Of a stretch of 64,000 bases of DNA, positions 62,921 to 64,000 are shown piece after piece. The notes below the pieces were generated by a model. It saw nothing but the letters and a program-made list of their open reading frames with translations. It had not been told where the DNA came from and searched no databases. Source of the stretch: an uncultured Helicobacteraceae bacterium. Lineage in GTDB: Bacteria; Campylobacterota; Campylobacteria; Campylobacterales; Helicobacteraceae. Each line of letters opens with the position of its first letter. Within the stretch, counting starts at the first letter, position 1. The stretch is taken from positions 1 through 64,000 of the forward strand of contig CAJTQL010000002.1 of NCBI GenBank assembly GCA_910578285.1, written 5' to 3'. Made by a program: the position numbers and the translations under genes.

Positions 62921-63558
62921 TGCATTTCTCCATGTTTTAAGAGTAGTTTTTTATCCCCATAGCTTCCAAGCTCGGGATTGTGGGTGATGAGAACAAGGCT
63001 TTTGCCCTCTTGCTTGAAAGATTGCAAGAGCTCGAGTACACGCGCCTCATTTTCGCTATCGAGATTTCCTGTGGGTTCATCAGCAAGCAGAATCTCGGGA
63101 TTGTTTATCATCGCACGTGCGATGCATAGCCGCTGTTGCTCGCCACCACTGAGTTCGCTTGGAAGGTGGCGCACACGATGAGAAAGCCCGACTTTTTCGA
63201 GCATTGCCAGCGCATCTTCTTTATCAATGCTTGAATGATAGTATTGCGCGAGCATGACATTTTCAACAGCACTAAGATAAGGAATTAGATAGAATTGTTG
63301 GAAAATCAGCCCAATTTTTTCACGGCGAATAAGAACCTTCTCGTCTTCATTTAAATGTGTCATGTCTTTATCAAAAAAGGTATATGTCCCACTTGTCGGT
63401 GAATCAAGCAGCGAGATGATATTGAGCAAAGTCGATTTACCCGAGCCACTTGGTCCCATAATCGTCAGCCATTCGCCCTTATCAAGCGTGCAGCTGACAT
63501 TATGCAGCGCGCACACATCGCCAAAACGTTTACTAATCTGATGTAGATTGAATATCAT
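62917..63558 (-). CDS. MacB/LolD-type ABC transporter ATP-binding protein
   Basis: The 213-residue ATPase has MGPSGSGKSTLLNIISLLDS (Walker A), LSGGEQQRLCIARAMINNPE (signature) and EILLADEPTGNLDSENEARV (Walker B). The TGNLDS variant is typical of MacB/LolD/FtsE-like exporters that work with FtsX-type permeases, one of which is next door (2 bases upstream). Probably drives a mechanotransmission-type transporter linked to periplasmic iron handling or thiol chemistry; that is inferred from order. Confidence 0.92.
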   Translation of the reverse strand: MIFNLHQISKRFGDVCALHNVSCTLDKGEWLTIMGPSGSGKSTLLNIISLLDSPTSGTYTFFDKDMTHLNEDEKVLIRREKIGLIFQQFYLIPYLSAVENVMLAQYYHSSIDKEDALAMLEKVGLSHRVRHLPSELSGGEQQRLCIARAMINNPEILLADEPTGNLDSENEARVLELLQSFKQEGKSLVLITHNPELGSYGDKKLLLKHGEMQ

Positions 63559-63560
63559 AT

Positions 63561-64000
63561 TTATTCTCCTTTGAGATTCGTTATAATATTAATATTGAGT
63601 GCTTTTTTCAGTGGATAATAAGCACTGACGAAACTAAAGAATAGAGCAATACCAATTGCCAACACAAAAGGCAAGAATCGAAAAGAGACACTCGAATCAA
63701 AAAGTACCCAACCTAAGATATTTGCTAGCCCAAAGCCACAAATTGCGCCCAAAATAATTGCAACGAGACACATCACCGCCACTTCTGTGCCAAGCATAGA
63801 CAAAATATCACGTTTTGTTGCACCAAGGCTTAGGTGCAGCGCAATTTGTTTTTTGCGTGCAAAAATCATTGCGCTTAGAGTGTTGTTCACACTCAATGAG
63901 GCAATCAGCAAGACAACAAGGCAGATGAGCAACATCAGCGATTGCATTTTGCTAAGAATCGCCCCTTCGCTTGATGCGACTTGCATCATCGGCTTTGCAG
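63561..64000 (-). CDS. FtsX/MacB-type permease, C-terminal part (5' end outside window)
   Basis: The frame is open to the window edge, giving about 146 residues. Three hydrophobic helices remain (LMLLICLVVLLIASLSVNNT, VAVMCLVAIILGAICGFGLA, LPFVLAIGIALFFSFVSAYY), with FARKKQIALHLSLGATKRDI between them, the conserved cytoplasmic coupling segment of FtsX-like permeases. It ends PLKKALNINIITNLKGE. Works with the ATPase immediately downstream. Confidence 0.9.
   Translation of the reverse strand, partial: AKPMMQVASSEGAILSKMQSLMLLICLVVLLIASLSVNNTLSAMIFARKKQIALHLSLGATKRDILSMLGTEVAVMCLVAIILGAICGFGLANILGWVLFDSSVSFRFLPFVLAIGIALFFSFVSAYYPLKKALNINIITNLKGE

Noticed and set aside
1..64000. CRISPR arrays, tRNA or rRNA genes, insertion sequences, integrases
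   Set aside because: I looked in intergenic gaps and at island edges and saw no regular spaced repeats, cloverleaf sequences, transposase or integrase motifs; short degenerate elements could still be missed by eye.

Overview
The window looks like a chromosomal segment of a Helicobacter (Campylobacterota). The evidence is gene order shared with Helicobacter pylori as I remember it (aspS-adk-ppa; tig-clpP-def-comM), Helicobacter-type flavodoxin, UPF0174/YaaW and cysteine-rich Sel1 proteins, a Campylobacter-type monomeric isocitrate dehydrogenase, and many homopolymeric tracts of the kind used for phase variation. The species cannot be named from sequence alone. Housekeeping blocks have moderate GC, while the accessory blocks (about 10.4-18.6 kb, 23.7-37.4 kb and 46.5-54.5 kb) are clearly more AT-rich.

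Layout. 0-10.3 kb: end of a coiled-coil protein, the aspS-adk-ppa operon, a broken phase-variable CDP-glycerol-transferase-like gene, then a leftward block with an EF-hand protein, a small secreted protein and the purH-hemL-atpZ operon. 10.3-18.6 kb: an AT-rich graveyard of toxin/immunity modules holding an ankyrin-Fic pair, duplicated immunity-like genes, barnase-like and TNT-like toxin tails, a barstar-like remnant, a VgrG-like spike tail and an hsdM remnant. It is probably the scar of type VI secretion or polymorphic-toxin effectors. 18.7-23.7 kb: guaA, one uninterrupted 1683-codon frame in which an apparently complete GMP synthase of normal size (about 511 residues) is split at two places by extra domains: three GNAT acetyltransferases inside the glutaminase domain, and two GNATs plus a complete DNA-3-methyladenine glycosylase I between glutaminase and synthetase. 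23.7-29.8 kb: three type II restriction-modification systems in a row (DpnII-like, BsaWI-like, TdeIII-like). The first is bracketed by a 58-bp duplication of the guaA 3' end.

29.9-37.4 kb: a DUF815-type ATPase, a TehA/SLAC1 transporter, an MFS exporter divergent from an Rrf2 regulator with two palindromic operators, several small stress/effector-binding genes of which two are deleted or truncated, and an ATPase plus TOPRIM pair of the OLD/PARIS type. 37.5-46.5 kb: core genes icd, fliI, tig, clpP, a degenerate GGDEF protein, def and comM. 46.5-54.5 kb: a poly-T-interrupted nuclease-like cluster with a methylase fragment, a YaaW-flavodoxin fusion behind a poly-G promoter, and an AlwI-like type IIS restriction system with two methylases. 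54.5-64 kb: nadB, a lipoprotein, a DUF721 gene, uvrC, a Sel1 protein, two large OB-fold/coiled-coil paralogues (one frameshifted), and a thioredoxin-like lipoprotein with a MacB-type ABC transporter resembling the accessory part of the P19 iron-uptake locus.

Taken together, conserved operons are separated by islands rich in DNA-modification, anti-phage and toxin genes. guaA acts as a landing site both at its 3' end and, unusually, inside its reading frame. I recognised no tRNA, rRNA, CRISPR array, integrase or transposase.
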